Shown here: piece after piece, positions 34,284-46,165 of the stretch
Layout: each line of letters begins with the position of its first letter
How positions within the stretch are numbered: the stretch's first letter is position 1
DNA from: Rhyacophila brunnea
Taxonomy: Eukaryota > Arthropoda > Insecta > Trichoptera > Rhyacophilidae
NCBI GenBank assembly: GCA_022495005.1
Contig: JAGYXB010000665.1
Coordinates: 2,108,001-2,172,000 of the forward strand
Direction of reading: 5' to 3'
DNA: 64,000 bases
Notes under the pieces: model-generated
The model's database searches: none
What the model saw: the letters and a program-made list of their open reading frames with translations, nothing else
Told to the model about the DNA's origin: nothing
Made by a program: the position numbers and the translations under genes

Positions 34284-34453
34284 ATTATTGATTAATTTAA
34301 TAAAATGCAAATTTTTTTTTGTACTTATTCCACTTTTTTATTTAGTAATTTTGGACCGATTATTTCTGTCTCATAGGGACATTTTCAACTTTAAATAAAA
34401 AAGTGGAATTAGTACAAAAAAAAATATTGCGTTTTATTAAATTAATCAATAAT
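34284..34453. mobile_element. Foldback element with 60-bp arms just 3' of IF1-b
   Basis: ATTATTGATTAATTTAATAA at 34284 and its complement ending at 34453 bound arms that also include TTTTTTTTGTACTTATTCCA and its complement. The spacer is about 50 bp. The flanking right sequence, AATACAATGC...TTAACACAATAAAA, recurs at about 32866-32910 in IF1-b intron 2. Confidence 0.8.
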
Positions 34454-34521
34454 ACAATGCAGTTCCACCATGTATTGACAGTTAACACAATAAAAGATGC
34501 TACCAGATGATTTGTCTGTAG

Positions 34522-35172
34522 CAGTGGCGATGGCTGGAGCGGTGCACACCTACCCACTCAATTTATGCGAAAAGATATTTTTTTTTAATAAGTATTTCAT
34601 TTATATTTGATTTATTAAAAGTGTTCTGATCTATTACCGTAGTCATTAATTCATATACAAAAACAAATTCTAATAAGTATGTATTTTTAACCGGCTATTT
34701 TAAATAATACTTTTTTCAATTAATATTTTGGAACCTCAATATTAAAAAACCAAAATTCGACGATAAACCTTCGGCGAAAAGAACGACTACACCCACTACA
34801 GTCGATGGTGGTGTAAACAAAAGAACATTTATTTTCAGTGGAATTTGGCATAATTATTGTAGCACTCTAGAGTCAAGACCAAGCGGGTAGCACAGCCGAT
34901 ATTATTTGAGTAATGTTTTAGCATATTAGGCACCACATGTCCAGCATGGTCGCTGTTAGTCACTTCCAATCCGCCAGTCGCTGATGACACGCTCAACGGT
35001 TACCGCCACTATGCCTCCAATTTAATAAAAACTAGGAGAAACTGTAAAAATATACCGCCGTGTATTGTGAAAATATGTAAAAATAATTATATGAAGAAGA
35101 AAAAGAGTTTATGGGACTAATTTAAATTCTAATCCTTGCCCCCCCCAATATTAAATCCTGAATGCGCCACTG
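34522..35172. mobile_element. hAT-type element with CAGTGGCG/CGCCACTG ends
   Basis: Starts CAGTGGCGATGGC and ends AATGCGCCACTG. No matching 8-bp flanking duplication, so one end may be displaced. The left 200 bp are shared with 24014-24215. The interior is non-coding. Confidence 0.55.
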
Positions 35173-35175
35173 ATA

Positions 35176-35640
35176 TTGCAAGGGTCATTTGAAAGTCGTT
35201 TTCATGATTTTGGTAAAGAAGAAAACTGCATGCTCGCACTTATAAACCCATTTTCACTTAGTGAACAAAATTTAATGCAGATGCCTAGTAACATGCAAAT
35301 GGAACTGATTGATTTAAAAACAAATTCATTATTGAAAATGAAATTTGATGAGATTTTTTCAGATAAAAATGCTTCTGACATAATTAATTTCTGGCGTTGT
35401 GGCCCTGTGAATATTTCCCAGAGCTAAGAAAATTTGCAGAAAGTTATATATGTCGCTTTGGATCGACATGCAGATTGTGAACAAACATTTTCATCCATGA
35501 GATTGATTAAAATCAAAACAAGGTCGCGAATAATTGATTCAAATTTGAAGATTTCTCTGCTGCTCTCAGTAACAAATTTAACACCAAACATTTTCAATGT
35601 GAGAATTATCTAGCGAAATCCGAACGCTCATAAGCTCTCA
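35176..35640 (+). pseudogene. hAT transposase C-terminal fragment (GTF2I-repeat/EPM2AIP1-like)
   Basis: ORF 35176-35427 carries FESRFHDFGKEE, LINPFSLSEQNL and MQMELIDLKTNSLLKMKF. Downstream the similarity moves to another frame (PELRKFAESYICRFGST) and then a third (CEQTFSSMRLIKIKTRSR), the hallmark of the hAT C-terminal dimerisation domain. Two frameshifts and a stop make it dead. It lies directly outside the right TIR of the preceding element. Confidence 0.8.
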
Positions 35641-35664
35641 GTGATCCATCCCGCTGAGAGCTTT

Positions 35665-35687
35665 CTCTCTCTCTCTCTCTCTCTCTC
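35665..35687. repeat. (CT)n microsatellite
   Basis: A pure CT dinucleotide run of about 23 bp. Confidence 0.9.
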
Positions 35688-36036
35688 ATCACACCTAACA
35701 ACTGTGGTCCAGAGTTATCTTCACCAAATGAAACTCTCCGGCAGCTGTAGCACCATCAGCGGGGTCCACGACAGCGATCACCCTCTCGTCCAAGAGATCA
35801 TTTCTGAATATTGTAGATTGGTGCTCCAATAAACGTGTGTTTTTTGAACTGGCATAAATTAATTAATTTAATTGCGTGATTGAGTTATTCCTTTTCCTCC
35901 CCTAAGCGAAGCATATCCGATCCCTATTTTACAACCTCAACCGTGAACGTAAGAAGGTAGACAAGGTGCTTGAATTGTATGGCGCATCTGAACTCGTCTG
36001 TGAAGAAAATTGGAGCATGGTATGCAACAGGTTGAC

Positions 36037-36779
36037 CAGTACTTCTCAAACTAGGGAGGCCGTGGAGCTCCTGCCAGGGAGCTGCGAAACATTTCAGTAT
36101 TTGAAAAAACAAAAATTATAACGTGATCACTGGACGATACCTGAAACAAATCAGTCAAAATCTCGAGGTCGAATTTTGACACGATCACAATACTTTATCC
36201 GATATGGATAAGAATTGTCGAACTTAGTAAAGAACTTTGCCTCTTTCTTCCTACTTTAGTGATGTGTTTTGCTTCATATTTGGCAGATTAGTAAATAAAT
36301 TGAATCTTTCTCTTCAGGGAAAAGATATCTACATTTCAATTCTGAATATCAAATGTGGTCAAAAGGTATTAATTAAGGATGCACTGGCATGTTTTCATGC
36401 TTGAATGAGAGTGTCTTACCACCAATGAAATATCACACTTCAATTAAAAGTGTTATACTCGATAACATTGTCGAATCATAACGATTTTTCAAAATATATT
36501 TCTCAAACTTAAATGAATACCAAAAGTACAATAACTGCATAAGAACACCATTTGCATTACGTGGGCAGCTTAGGAAGAATTGGTTGATATTAGATCAGTT
36601 AATAATTATAAGGTGACAGCAGGAATATTTGTCAATCGCAAAAGCAGCATTGTTAATGATAATTCCTTTTGCGACAACATACCTAGCTACGCGAAACGGC
36701 ATTTTCATCATTACTGGTAATAAAAAATGAGAACAGGTCGTGTCTTGTCATGCCGTGCCCCCCAGTTTCAGAAGTACTG
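36037..36779. mobile_element. hAT-type element with transposase remnant
   Basis: The left terminus GACCAGTACTTCTCAAAC and the right terminus, reading AGACCAGTACTTCTGAAAC on the minus strand, form TIRs of about 18 bp. No perfect flanking duplication was found. It contains broken hAT transposase sequence. Confidence 0.7.
36255..36600 (+). pseudogene. ZBED5/FAM200-like hAT transposase fragment
   Basis: The plus-strand stretch SDVFCFIFGRLVNKLNLSLQ and GKDIYISI, then DALACFHA, and after frameshifts YFSNLNEYQKYNNCIRTPF, follow the order of the helical region of ZBED5-type hAT transposases (LNLSLQG... and the later RNPF-like motif). Several stops. Confidence 0.65.
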
Positions 36780-36789
36780 GTCTAGTGTA

Positions 36790-38570
36790 TAGTCGTATGG
36801 ACATTTTTGTTTTATGTAAAGCAAGTTGCACACTTTTAATTTCCCTTATCATGGACATTTGGAGACGTACTTGACTAGTAGCAGGATTTACGACAATTCT
36901 TCAACTGACTGCATTCTGACCTCTTATTATGATAGTTTCCGATTGGAAGTTTTCCTTCTATTAGAAAAGTCTCGCACAAGGAGTAGGTACATATGTATTC
37001 AATTTAACGCTAATGTATATTAAAGTGTGATGGGGATGCTTTCAGTCAACTTGGAGTCGAATGAAAATCTAGGGCCTAGGCTGTATTCTGTGAGGACTAG
37101 TTTGTTCAACACGTGCATGTTACCAGTGCGTGTGGCTGCGAGACATGATATCTTACCAATATTCATAGGTCTAGATTTTTGAGCTTGGAGAATCAATGTA
37201 TCTGTCGAATCTTAGCCCAGTCGCACATTGAAAATCGTCTCGACTGGGATAATTGTCATAAATCAAAACTGAGCGCAACATACAACTTTCTTATCTGTGT
37301 ATAGGCAAGGCTGTGCGAGGACAGTGACGTCACACGGCAAGTCAAAATGAATGACGAAGTGCAATATTTCGGGATTCTACCTGCATGTACATGTGACAGA
37401 TGTTTTTTTCACGATTATTATCATAATTTATATGAACATAAATTATTTTAATCGAAATTTAATGAGGTTGCCAATGTGGACACCACTTAAGATAACGCGT
37501 GTTTTGTGAATAACGATTACCTCACATCGACGTATTCGAAACGTTGCAGACGAGGCGTACATCGGTACGACCACGTTCACATCGCGGTCTGCTTCAGTGG
37601 AAGTATAATATATTTATATAAATATATATTTATGTATTTATTTATTAATTCATTCATTCATTCATTCATTTATATATTTATTTTAATTAAAGGTAAGTGC
37701 CTAATTATTATTCACCTACTTACGTTAGATTCGTGTTTTAATAAAAAAAATCATGAAAGCTAATTGCCAAATACTAAATTGATATGAGTACCTACTGCTG
37801 TATTTATGTTTTATAATTTTATTAATTTTTAAAAAAAAGAGTCTCTTGAAGCGAATAAATTTATTAAATGAAATTAAAGCATAGTGGTGTAATTTATACA
37901 AAATAAAAATAATAAGCGCTTTTAAATTAGTATTTTTTATCCTACGGGGCCTCAAAATTAGTCAGTGCGTCGGGCATCTACGCCACCAAACGAACCACTG
38001 AGAGTGGGTATAACGCGGGAAGGTGACAAAAGAAATCAATGAACAAGAAAGGTTTCGCGATATAATATTAATCTCGATAAATCAGTTTTTCACATAAGAT
38101 TTGTAAAAATTCCCGTTTATGTAGACTGTAGACGCACAATAATTACGGTAGTGTACAATTACAATGTTTTTAGCATATATGATCAATTGATCATGATCAA
38201 CCAGATTAAAAGTGATTAACTGTTGACATACAATAATCAGAAATTGAAAAACACGTAACAAATGCGTCGCGTAAGCAAATACTATATTTTTAAAATGTTC
38301 GCACACGTCAATTAAAATAGTGCTGTATGCAGGGTCGCGCCAAGTGTGGTTGCCGACTGCCGTCCCCCACAATGTAAAAATTTAATATTTTTGAAATGGA
38401 AATACATATACTTAATATAAAAACTGAAAATATTAAATTCATATTATGACAAATAATGATATTATTTTTAACTACGATGTTCAATATTATGAACAACAGT
38501 TGCTATATGTTAAATCAATTCATTATTATAATGCTCCACATAATATGTTATATTATTATAGCCTAATGCA
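36790..38570. other. AT-rich DNA with ATTC/TTAT simple repeats
   Basis: No gene recognised. Low-complexity TTTATTTATTAATTCATTC-type repeats occur at 37625-37685, including (ATTC)n. Confidence 0.4.
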
Positions 38571-38578
38571 GTGGTTCC

Positions 38579-39442
38579 CAAAGTTGACTGGGCCCCGACC
38601 CATCTAACAAAAATTTCCAATCTTGGGACCCACCTCTTAGCTGTCTTAGAGAAAAGAGGGTATAAATATTGGTAATGCTCAGATTCCCTAGTGGCGAGTC
38701 GTGGAACTACTTAATGCTGTCTTGTTTGTTCTAATTGAAATAAAAAAAATATTTTTTATAAGTGTTACCAATATGAATGAAAGACTGTTGAAATAAGAAA
38801 CACAACTTAAATAAAAAAAAATTACTTAAATACCTACACCTGCAAGGTTTTTTTACAAAGTTATTTCAATGGGAAGTATGTATTTGTTTCTTATTTTTCT
38901 TCATTACAGTTTTAGCATCAACTTCAACCTTAGTTACTTTTAATCGCAGTGAGTTTGATATATCCAATTTATTTCGGTATTTAGTTTTAATGTTAACCAT
39001 AGCCGAAAATCCGACCTCACGGCTCACATAGATATGAGGTAGTAAAGAGGAGGAAGATTTTCATAACTTCATCGAACAGGCAAGGGTAATTATCAGCAAC
39101 TGAGAAAAAACAACAACGATTGAAACTATTTTTCAGTGACGTATCTTCTGATAAATCAATGAGTTCTTCACTTGCTTTTGTTGACATACTAGTTGGTAAG
39201 TCGTCTTGAAATGGGTTACAAATCCAACGCAACGAATCAAGCCATCTGTAGTGCATTGTCAATTCAAATTATTATTATTTTATCACAATATTTTCCGTAA
39301 CTTAAGTTTATTTCAATTTTTAAGAATTATAAATAGCTGAATGAAATAACAAATTTATCACTTTCTATTTTTTTAAATTCATGTATATCATGGCAAGGGC
39401 CCACTCAATATTCGCTCGCGACCCATAGTTTGGGAAACCATG
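38579..39442 (-). mobile_element. hAT element with perfect 8-bp target duplication GCCTAATG
   Basis: Starts CAGTGGTTCCCAAA and ends TTTGGGAAACCATG. GCCTAATG is repeated exactly at 38571-38578 and 39443-39450. The interior carries a minus-strand transposase C-terminal remnant. At about 860 bp it is an internal deletion derivative. Confidence 0.92.
38888..39262 (-). pseudogene. hAT transposase C-terminal remnant
   Basis: On the minus strand: WICNPFQDDLPTSMST, KASEELIDLSEDTSLKNSF, YPCLFDEVMKIFLLFTTSYL, then after a frameshift EVGFSAMVNIKTKYRNKLDI and KVEVDAKTVMKKNKK. This is the ZBED5/SCAND3-like dimerisation region. It is inside the element 38579-39442 and inactive. Confidence 0.85.
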
Positions 39443-39574
39443 GCCTAATGAGTTGGTTACTACCCTGGATATGTACAATTATGTTTTGCCGAAATATTAT
39501 ATCAGATTCTATTTTGATAGGACACTGAACCATTCTATGTAGACTTTGAGAGAATGCTTTTCATTATAGTTGTA

Positions 39575-39985
39575 TACGGGTTTGGGTCGAAATTCCGAAG
39601 GCCGGAATCCCGAAGGCCGAAATCCCGAATGCTGAAATCCCGAATGACCGAAATCCCGAAAGCGTAAATCCTGAAAGCCGAAATCCCGAAAGCCGAAATC
39701 CCGAATACCGAAATCCCGAACGCTGAAATCCCGAATGGCCGGAATCCCGAAGGCCGAAATCCCGAAAAATAAAAAAAAATGCAAACATCAATAATTGCGC
39801 AATTTTTCACAAGAGAGACAAAACCCGATTTTTTGTGGAAATATTAATTATACTATAATTCAAGATAAGTGTTAAGATTGCGCAATTTTTGCAGGAGAGA
39901 CAAAACCCATTTGTTCTACAAAAAAATGTTTTTTTTGTCTCTCTTACAAAAATTGCGCAATTATTGATGTTTGTTTTTACAAAGT
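39575..39985 (-). repeat. Repeat family G, copy 2 (inverted, about eleven CGGGATTTCGGC units)
   Basis: On the minus strand this matches 11345-11735: ATTGCGCAA and GAGAGACAAAA inverted motifs (39790-39985), then about eleven 18-19-bp CGGGATTTCGG(C/T)NTT units, ending TTCGACCCAAACCC. All three minus frames stay open and would read FGISAFGIS, SGFRPSGF and RDFGLRDSG-type repeats. These are not considered genes. Confidence 0.85.
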
Positions 39986-39989
39986 CTCT

Positions 39990-41280
39990 GTTTGATTTAT
40001 GTTCATCTCATTTAGCCGGCCGACCCGCCACGCCAGTCCCCTTCTAATGCAGGCAGGCAGGCCCGAGCCCTATCAGCCCCCCTTGTGTCTTTGCTTATGA
40101 AGTCGTGACTCATGACAAATGGCCAGTCAATATCTTATTCTGCTCAGGGCTCGAAATGGACCGGAGCAGCGTTGTCAACCTGGCGTTTTTCTTGCCAAAA
40201 CGAGCATTTTTAGATATGCATCTAGCTTGCAAAATGGCGTTTTTATTTGCGTTCTGTGATGCCTTCAACAGCTTTAAATGTAAAAATAAGCTGGATATTA
40301 AATTTAGTCTATTTATTTTCGTGCTCACCAATTCAGATATTTAATGAAGGTAAGTCGGTACTCGAGAAATAAAACAACACAATGAAACAATAGGAGCATT
40401 ATTGGCGTTGTAGTGATATAATGGTAGGTAGGTATAAGATATTATAATTTCATGTATGCTTAGACATGTGGAATCGGATTGACGATTAACGGAGATTTCA
40501 CTCGCTAGTATTACCTAATTATTACTTATCGTAGGGTGTTCAATAAATACATTATTTTTCGTCAATTTTGAAATGAGTTTCTGCGAAAATGTGGTGTGAA
40601 TTTTAACCATATCATGGATACTTTTTTTTCGACAGGGAAAAAAGGTAGTTACCTACTTAGTGAAATTTTATTTTCACAAAATGCTACAACACGCTACACG
40701 CCGGCGTGTGGGCCTACTGCGTCTGCGCAGTAGAGCGTAGTAGCGACCTCCCGGTAAAAGAACGAACGATTGTAAATTCGCCAACAAGCAGCGTGTAAAG
40801 TAGCTCAATGTCATCGAGCCTTAACGTACATTAATGGCGAAGACACCAGACTCAGAGTCCCCACTAAGCTAGGCTTAGACCTGGGGTTTCAAGATACTCC
40901 GTCGATGCATAAATCGATCGTTCCAAATCGCTTTGTATCATAATTAAGAATGTTATATTATTTAATAAGTAAAATGTGACAATTTTTATTATGAATATTT
41001 TCATGACAATACAATATTTTTCAACTTTTCTTAGGGGGACTTCTCTGTATTGGGATCTTGGGCTGGCACCCGGACGGCAGACACCCTTGGTGCGTCCTTG
41101 TCCTTACTACCTACCTACCATAACAAAAATATATTTTATATTAGGTAAATTATAATCAGTAACAGCAACAGATTAACAGAGGCACCGATAAGTAGTAGGT
41201 ACTCGTATAATGTAATGTGGGGAGTGCATCCACCAACCGGGACCAACGACAGAAAAATTAATAAACCGGATCGTCTGTGT
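39990..41280. other. Mixed intergenic DNA with a solo hAT end
   Basis: CAGGGCTCGAAATGGACCGG at 40145 matches the left terminus of the 43068-46534 element, but no right end follows. GC-rich patches at 40020-40080 and 40690-40780 (CTACTGCGTCTGCGCAGTAG, a 20-bp palindrome apart from its centre) are otherwise unexplained. No host gene seen. Confidence 0.45.
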
Positions 41281-41288
41281 TTTCCGAT

Positions 41289-42968
41289 CAGTGACGTCCC
41301 GTGGGGGTAGGCAGATTGAGCGTCGCTTGGGGGCGGCAGATACTCGAAGGGCGGCAAATCGAGGAGAATTATTTGGTATTATATAGAAATAGCTACCTAT
41401 ATTAGTTATATTATAACCAGAGCGTTGGAGATGTTTTTTTTATCCAGTACTTACTAGAGTACATATTTTAGTATGATGTCACCACGCTTCGCGAGGAATT
41501 TTTGTTTTATTTTTAACTGCTCGGTTTCGTATACAAATGCCAATAAAAAATATTTTTACTACTCTTGGCACGTAGACACATTATGAATGATAAATGTAAA
41601 ACACCAAAAATCCATAATAAATCAGTCATAATATAATAATATAATGTCATTTACTCAGATTAAAGAGTTACTTTCATAACAGTGATATTATGTAGGTATA
41701 CGCGCAAAAGCCGTCGCGCCATAGGTGGCGCCGAACAAGCGACGTAGGTAGGTATTGAAACAAAATAATATTACCTATATAGATTTTAACGTTGGTGACG
41801 AAACAAGGAAAATTATGGTAGAGATTTATATGTAGGTACATACTTCCGTATTTTTTAATTTATCCAAATATTTTTGCCAGTCTATCCCGAGATTTAAAAG
41901 TTGACGGATGTACCTATTGCAAAATAGATATTCATAATGATTATTAATCCATTGACATTTGTCATAATCAATTAGTATTCGTGCATATAATAGTATTTAC
42001 ATTAAGTACCAGCTAATTGTAATAAAAATGTACACTAGTAGGTACCTACCTAGATTATATCGTATTTATCGTGCTGTGAATAACAATACCTTCTTTTAAG
42101 TCATTTTTTTGTAAACATATTTTGTGCTGATAATAGTGTGGATTTGGGTATTTTATTTCAATCATCAACGGTTGAGTGTTGAGACTATTAATTAATAGTG
42201 TATTTATGATTAAAAATAGGTTTATATTAAATAAATAATGAGGAAAATTATTGTGTTTACATAGTGTAGGGTACATATACAATATAATAGCATAGAAAAA
42301 ATGGTGTAGAAATATTACGTCTGCGTAGATATTACTAAATGGTTCAGACCAAATTTGTCCGACATATCAACCAAATGGCATCTCAGACTCTGGTGATTTG
42401 GGTAAGTGTTTAACTAATATTATATTTATTCGCTTATTTATTTATTAATATCTAAATTTATTTTTTTATGATTCAGCTTAGTGGTAGGTATATATTTTGT
42501 TAGTAATGTATCCATCCATACCATTCCCCCCCACAAGGGGAGGCTGACAGGGCTCTAGCCTGGGTCCCGGGCTCGATAAGTGAAATAAACACATATCACA
42601 AATTGTCTCTAATAGCAAAAAATTCGCCTGCGGCGCTATTTTCTTCAATAATATTAATATTTAAAATTATGTGGTTGTACAATTCAAATGGGTGTATTAA
42701 AATATACAAAACAACACTAAATATACACATCAATTTTAACGCGTACACCATTTGGAAAACATTACTGTAGAGCGTCACACTGCCTTTATCCTTAGCGATA
42801 GGTAGGGGGCTGCCAAAGATCCTAGCCTGGGGGCCCGCTTCAGGATGCGGGGGCCATGCTTCATACAACACATTTCTTAGATATTGGAGTAATGAAAGGA
42901 TGATAAAAAAAAATAGGGCGGCATTTTGACGCTGCCTAGGGGCGGCATTTTGTCTAGGGACGTCACTG
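41289..42968. mobile_element. hAT element, 1.68 kb, perfect 8-bp target duplication TTTCCGAT
   Basis: Starts CAGTGACGTCCCGTGGGGG and ends TCTAGGGACGTCACTG. TTTCCGAT is found exactly at 41281-41288 and 42969-42976. Subterminal GGGCGGCA motifs occur on both sides (41330-41360 and 42916-42953). No transposase sequence was recognised, so it is non-autonomous. A GGGGGCC-ended MITE (42521-42858) is nested inside. Confidence 0.92.
42521..42858. mobile_element. GGGGGCC-ended MITE, copy 2 (nested)
   Basis: CCATTCCCCCCCACAAGGGG at the left and GGATGCGGGGGCCATG at the right, with the same internal landmarks as copy 1 (AAGTGAAATAAACACA, TCGCCTGCGGCGCTATTTTC, CACCATTTGGAAAACATT). Lies within the hAT element 41289-42968. 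Confidence 0.85.
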
Positions 42969-44703
42969 TTTCCGATTATTCGTGCATCGAAATAGTACAT
43001 TAGCACTATTACCTGTCCCAAACAGTAGAACCTACAAGAATATTTTAAATAAAGCAAATTCGTTATCCAGCGCTCGAAATGGACAGGAACGCACCGGAGC
43101 GCCGTTGTGGTTCGTGGAATTCCAAAATATACCGTTCCGGCTCGTGGATTCATTTAAAATGGCGTTGCGGTTCGTTAGATTGAGATATTTATGTGTGAAT
43201 GTATCTTTTAAAGTTTTTCTCAAAATTAAAAATTAACGAAGTTATGTCATGCCGGGCGTGCAAGGGTTAAAAATAAAATTTATGACATCCCTAAATTTCT
43301 TTCAATTTTCTTTTTTGTGTCGATACATCCGTGTCTAAATGCATTGTCTAAACACTCCAAATAATTGCATACTCACATTAAAAAAGTAACTACAGCTGCA
43401 AGCTACAAAAGAATTGTGCCTTTGCTGACATTGTTTGAAAACCTTTTGTACTTAAATAACTTAAATTCAATAAAAAATAAAGTTGGCACCTACATATTTG
43501 TATAATAATTTCTAAAGTATGAAACATCTCAGTACAGTCTCGCTTTTACCTTTGACTGGTATGCATTGCGAATTTACTTACCTACTAATTTATTACTTAT
43601 ATTTTATTGTGAGTGATAAAACTTATTTATTTTCATCGCCATCTAATCGCCGTGTTAATTTTATACCCACGTCTATTTTTGCGGGCAAAATTTTCGGTGG
43701 TAAAATTAATATGATAAAGTTTGGTAATTTAAATCGTACAATTCCGCTAAAATCTACTTATTAGTGATAATCGCTTGTTTTTTAAAACATTTTGTATTAT
43801 TTAAATGTGTTCTCTTAAAATTTGGTTAAACATCTCAGCAGGCGATACCTTTCTATATATTACATATAAGTATATTTTTTGTCGTTGGTATCCAAACTGA
43901 TTTAACATATAATGCCGTTGACCAGTGGCCACAAGCAGAATTTTTTCGTTTTGAAAGTGATAAGTATGAGTTTATAAATTTTATGAAGGTTTAATTAAGT
44001 AGTAGGTACTTCGTGTAAATCTGCTAAAACATTAAGAATTCACTCCGATAAGCATTTAAGATCGACAATACAGTTGAAACAGGGTTTTCTGATTCAATGT
44101 CATTTCGACAATTGACTCGACGTGTTAAAAAATATTTATGACGTGTCGTAAACCCTTATTTTTACAATGAATAATAAATAAATGCACCATTATGCCATTT
44201 TCCTACAAAAATGTTTTTGGTATGAAACTATTGAATAGCCTACCGTAATTAGTTTATTTTTAAGGGACGTTTCTATTGTGTTATAATTACATACGTTGTA
44301 ACTTGCTACTTTAAAAATAATAGAAATAATAGATACCTACTATGTGGAGAACTTTTAGTTAATTTTTGTTTGTAAATTTGTTTAAAAAAAAAAGGAATAT
44401 CCTCCAATAAAATTTTATTACTATCATAATAATAAATTATTGTTCTGTATTATCATTATTCATCACCGTGGCAATAATAATGACTATAATGAGACTAGGT
44501 AAGGACAAACATCACAAATTGAATCGTTTAGTTTAAAATACACTCACAAATTAGGTAGGTACGTGTTCAGTGCGGACAACAAATAATTTTAGATGGTAGT
44601 CATAGATTAAATAAATACGGTGGTAAGTTCTTTAATCTGAGGTGGTAAGTGTACGTATATTACAATAATGGTAACCAAAGCATCATCATTGTAACATATA
44701 GGT

Positions 44704-45069
44704 CATGGTCTCCACAATGAGGGACTGAGAGGGCTCTAGCCTGGGAGCCCGTGCTCAGGAGGAGCCCGGCGAGGCGAATCGACCAGATAAGTGAGATAAA
44801 CACACATCACAAATTTGCTTTAATAGTAAAAAAAAGAATTTTCTTTACAATACTATTATTTATAGTTATGTGGTTATACGAAACAATTCTTAATTGTTTA
44901 TCAATACTCGACATCTCCATAATTCGTATGGATGTTTTAAAATATACAATAAAACACTAAATATACAGATTATTGTTACCCCGTACATACTGCCTTTATT
45001 CTTAGCGATAAGAAGGGGGCCCCACCAAAGATCCTAGCCTGGGGCCAGCTTCACGATGTGGGGCCTATG
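44704..45069. mobile_element. GGGGGCC-ended MITE, copy 3 (nested, eroded)
   Basis: CATGGTCTCCACAATGAGGG to GATGTGGGGCCTATGG, with AAGTGAGATAAACACA and TTAGCGATAAGAAGGGGGCC inside. Shorter in the middle than copies 1 and 4. Lies within the hAT element 43068-46534. Confidence 0.8.
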
Positions 45070-45239
45070 GTATAGGTATATACATACACTACAATATTAG
45101 TCCTTATAATGTTGAATATAGGTAGGTACCTACTGATTAATGACAATTTTATATTATTCTATAGGAATCGTGTTTAGCAACTCGAGTTGCACCTTCCGTC
45201 ATGTTTTATCTTATATAATTAATGATACTTCTTCTTCTA

Positions 45240-45600
45240 CCCTGTCATGTCCTAATATTGGGGCATAGGGCAAGCATTGGCGCCACTTCCCTCGGTCCAT
45301 CGCCATGCGCCTCCCGCCATGTCAGACCTGCAGCAAATAGGTCGCTTTTGTAGCACCGCTGCAGGGTGAGGGAGAGGCGGCCACGGCGATGGAACCCTTG
45401 AGGCTGTGCCACAAGGGTACGAAGTGCCGCACTCTTTGGCGGCATCCGGAATACGTGTCCCAGCCACGTAAATCGTCTCTTCGTGATAACTTCAATCACC
45501 GAAGGCTGCTGTCCTCACGAACTCGGGTATTTGTAACGCGGTCGTACCAATGTACCCTTAAGATTCGACGGAGACATCGATTCTCAAAGCTCAAAAGCCG
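45240..45600 (-). pseudogene. LINE reverse transcriptase C-terminal fragment
   Basis: Minus-strand ORF 45499-45245 includes RRFTWLGHVFRMP and then AGLTWREAHGDGPREVAPML and ALCP, the end of RTE/Jockey-type reverse transcriptases. Upstream in a second frame is FENRCLRRILRVHWYDRVTN, the preceding motif, one base out of frame. The CTTCTTCTTC sequence at the left edge would be its 3' end. Dead fragment. Confidence 0.8.
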
Positions 45601-45689
45601 ATAATTAATGATACACCATTGGTAATTTAAAATGCTATAATTACGTAGTTTGGTGATGATGGCTTGAAGCTTTTCTTAGAAGTAGGTAT

Positions 45690-46165
45690 GGCCTAATGGC
45701 CCTTATGGTGGAGAAGGTTCAAAAGAAATCTTTGAGGATCCTTTGTTTGAAGCTGTGTGGATGCCATCCATGGCTTTATCCGATTGATTTATCTTAAGAA
45801 CGCTTACACACTGTGTTCAACCAAATCGCTTCGGATATTGGTATATTCCTCCTGCGTGAGAACGAGTTTATGTGAACGATTTATAAATTCTTTGTTTTAT
45901 AACTTCTTAAATAATTAAATGGCGTAGTTAGCTCTATCGGTGTACAGATATGTACTGTATAAATTTTGTATTTACTCGTCTCTGTATAGGTACTTACTAT
46001 TTTTTCTAATAGTTGCTGCATCTATTTCTTTATTTTTAAACACTATTTTAATACTATTTCTTTGATTTTTTTTTAAATATTCTGTGCTCGTCTTGAATCT
46101 ATAATCTGTAAAATTTGTTATATGTAAATTAATTTTTAATTTGAATCTTTATGGTAGGTATGTGG
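45690..46165 (+). pseudogene. Second LINE fragment with 3' tail
   Basis: The plus strand reads VEKVQKKSLRILCLKLCG, as at the end of a Jockey/BS-like reverse transcriptase. The following 300 bp (CTGTATAAATTTTGTATTTA, ATTCTGTGCTCGTCTTGAAT) match the tail at 49050-49350. Opposite in orientation to the fragment beside it. Confidence 0.65.

Noticed and set aside
39509..39810. Three overlapping minus-strand open frames with FGISAFGIS, SGFRPSGF and RDFGFRDFG-type repeats
   Set aside because: All frames are open because the 18-19-bp repeat has no stop codons; no start context, and the same sequence is a dispersed minisatellite (also at 11658).
42596..43153. 185-codon minus-strand ORF
   Set aside because: It runs across a MITE, the end of one hAT element and its target duplication; no protein motif.
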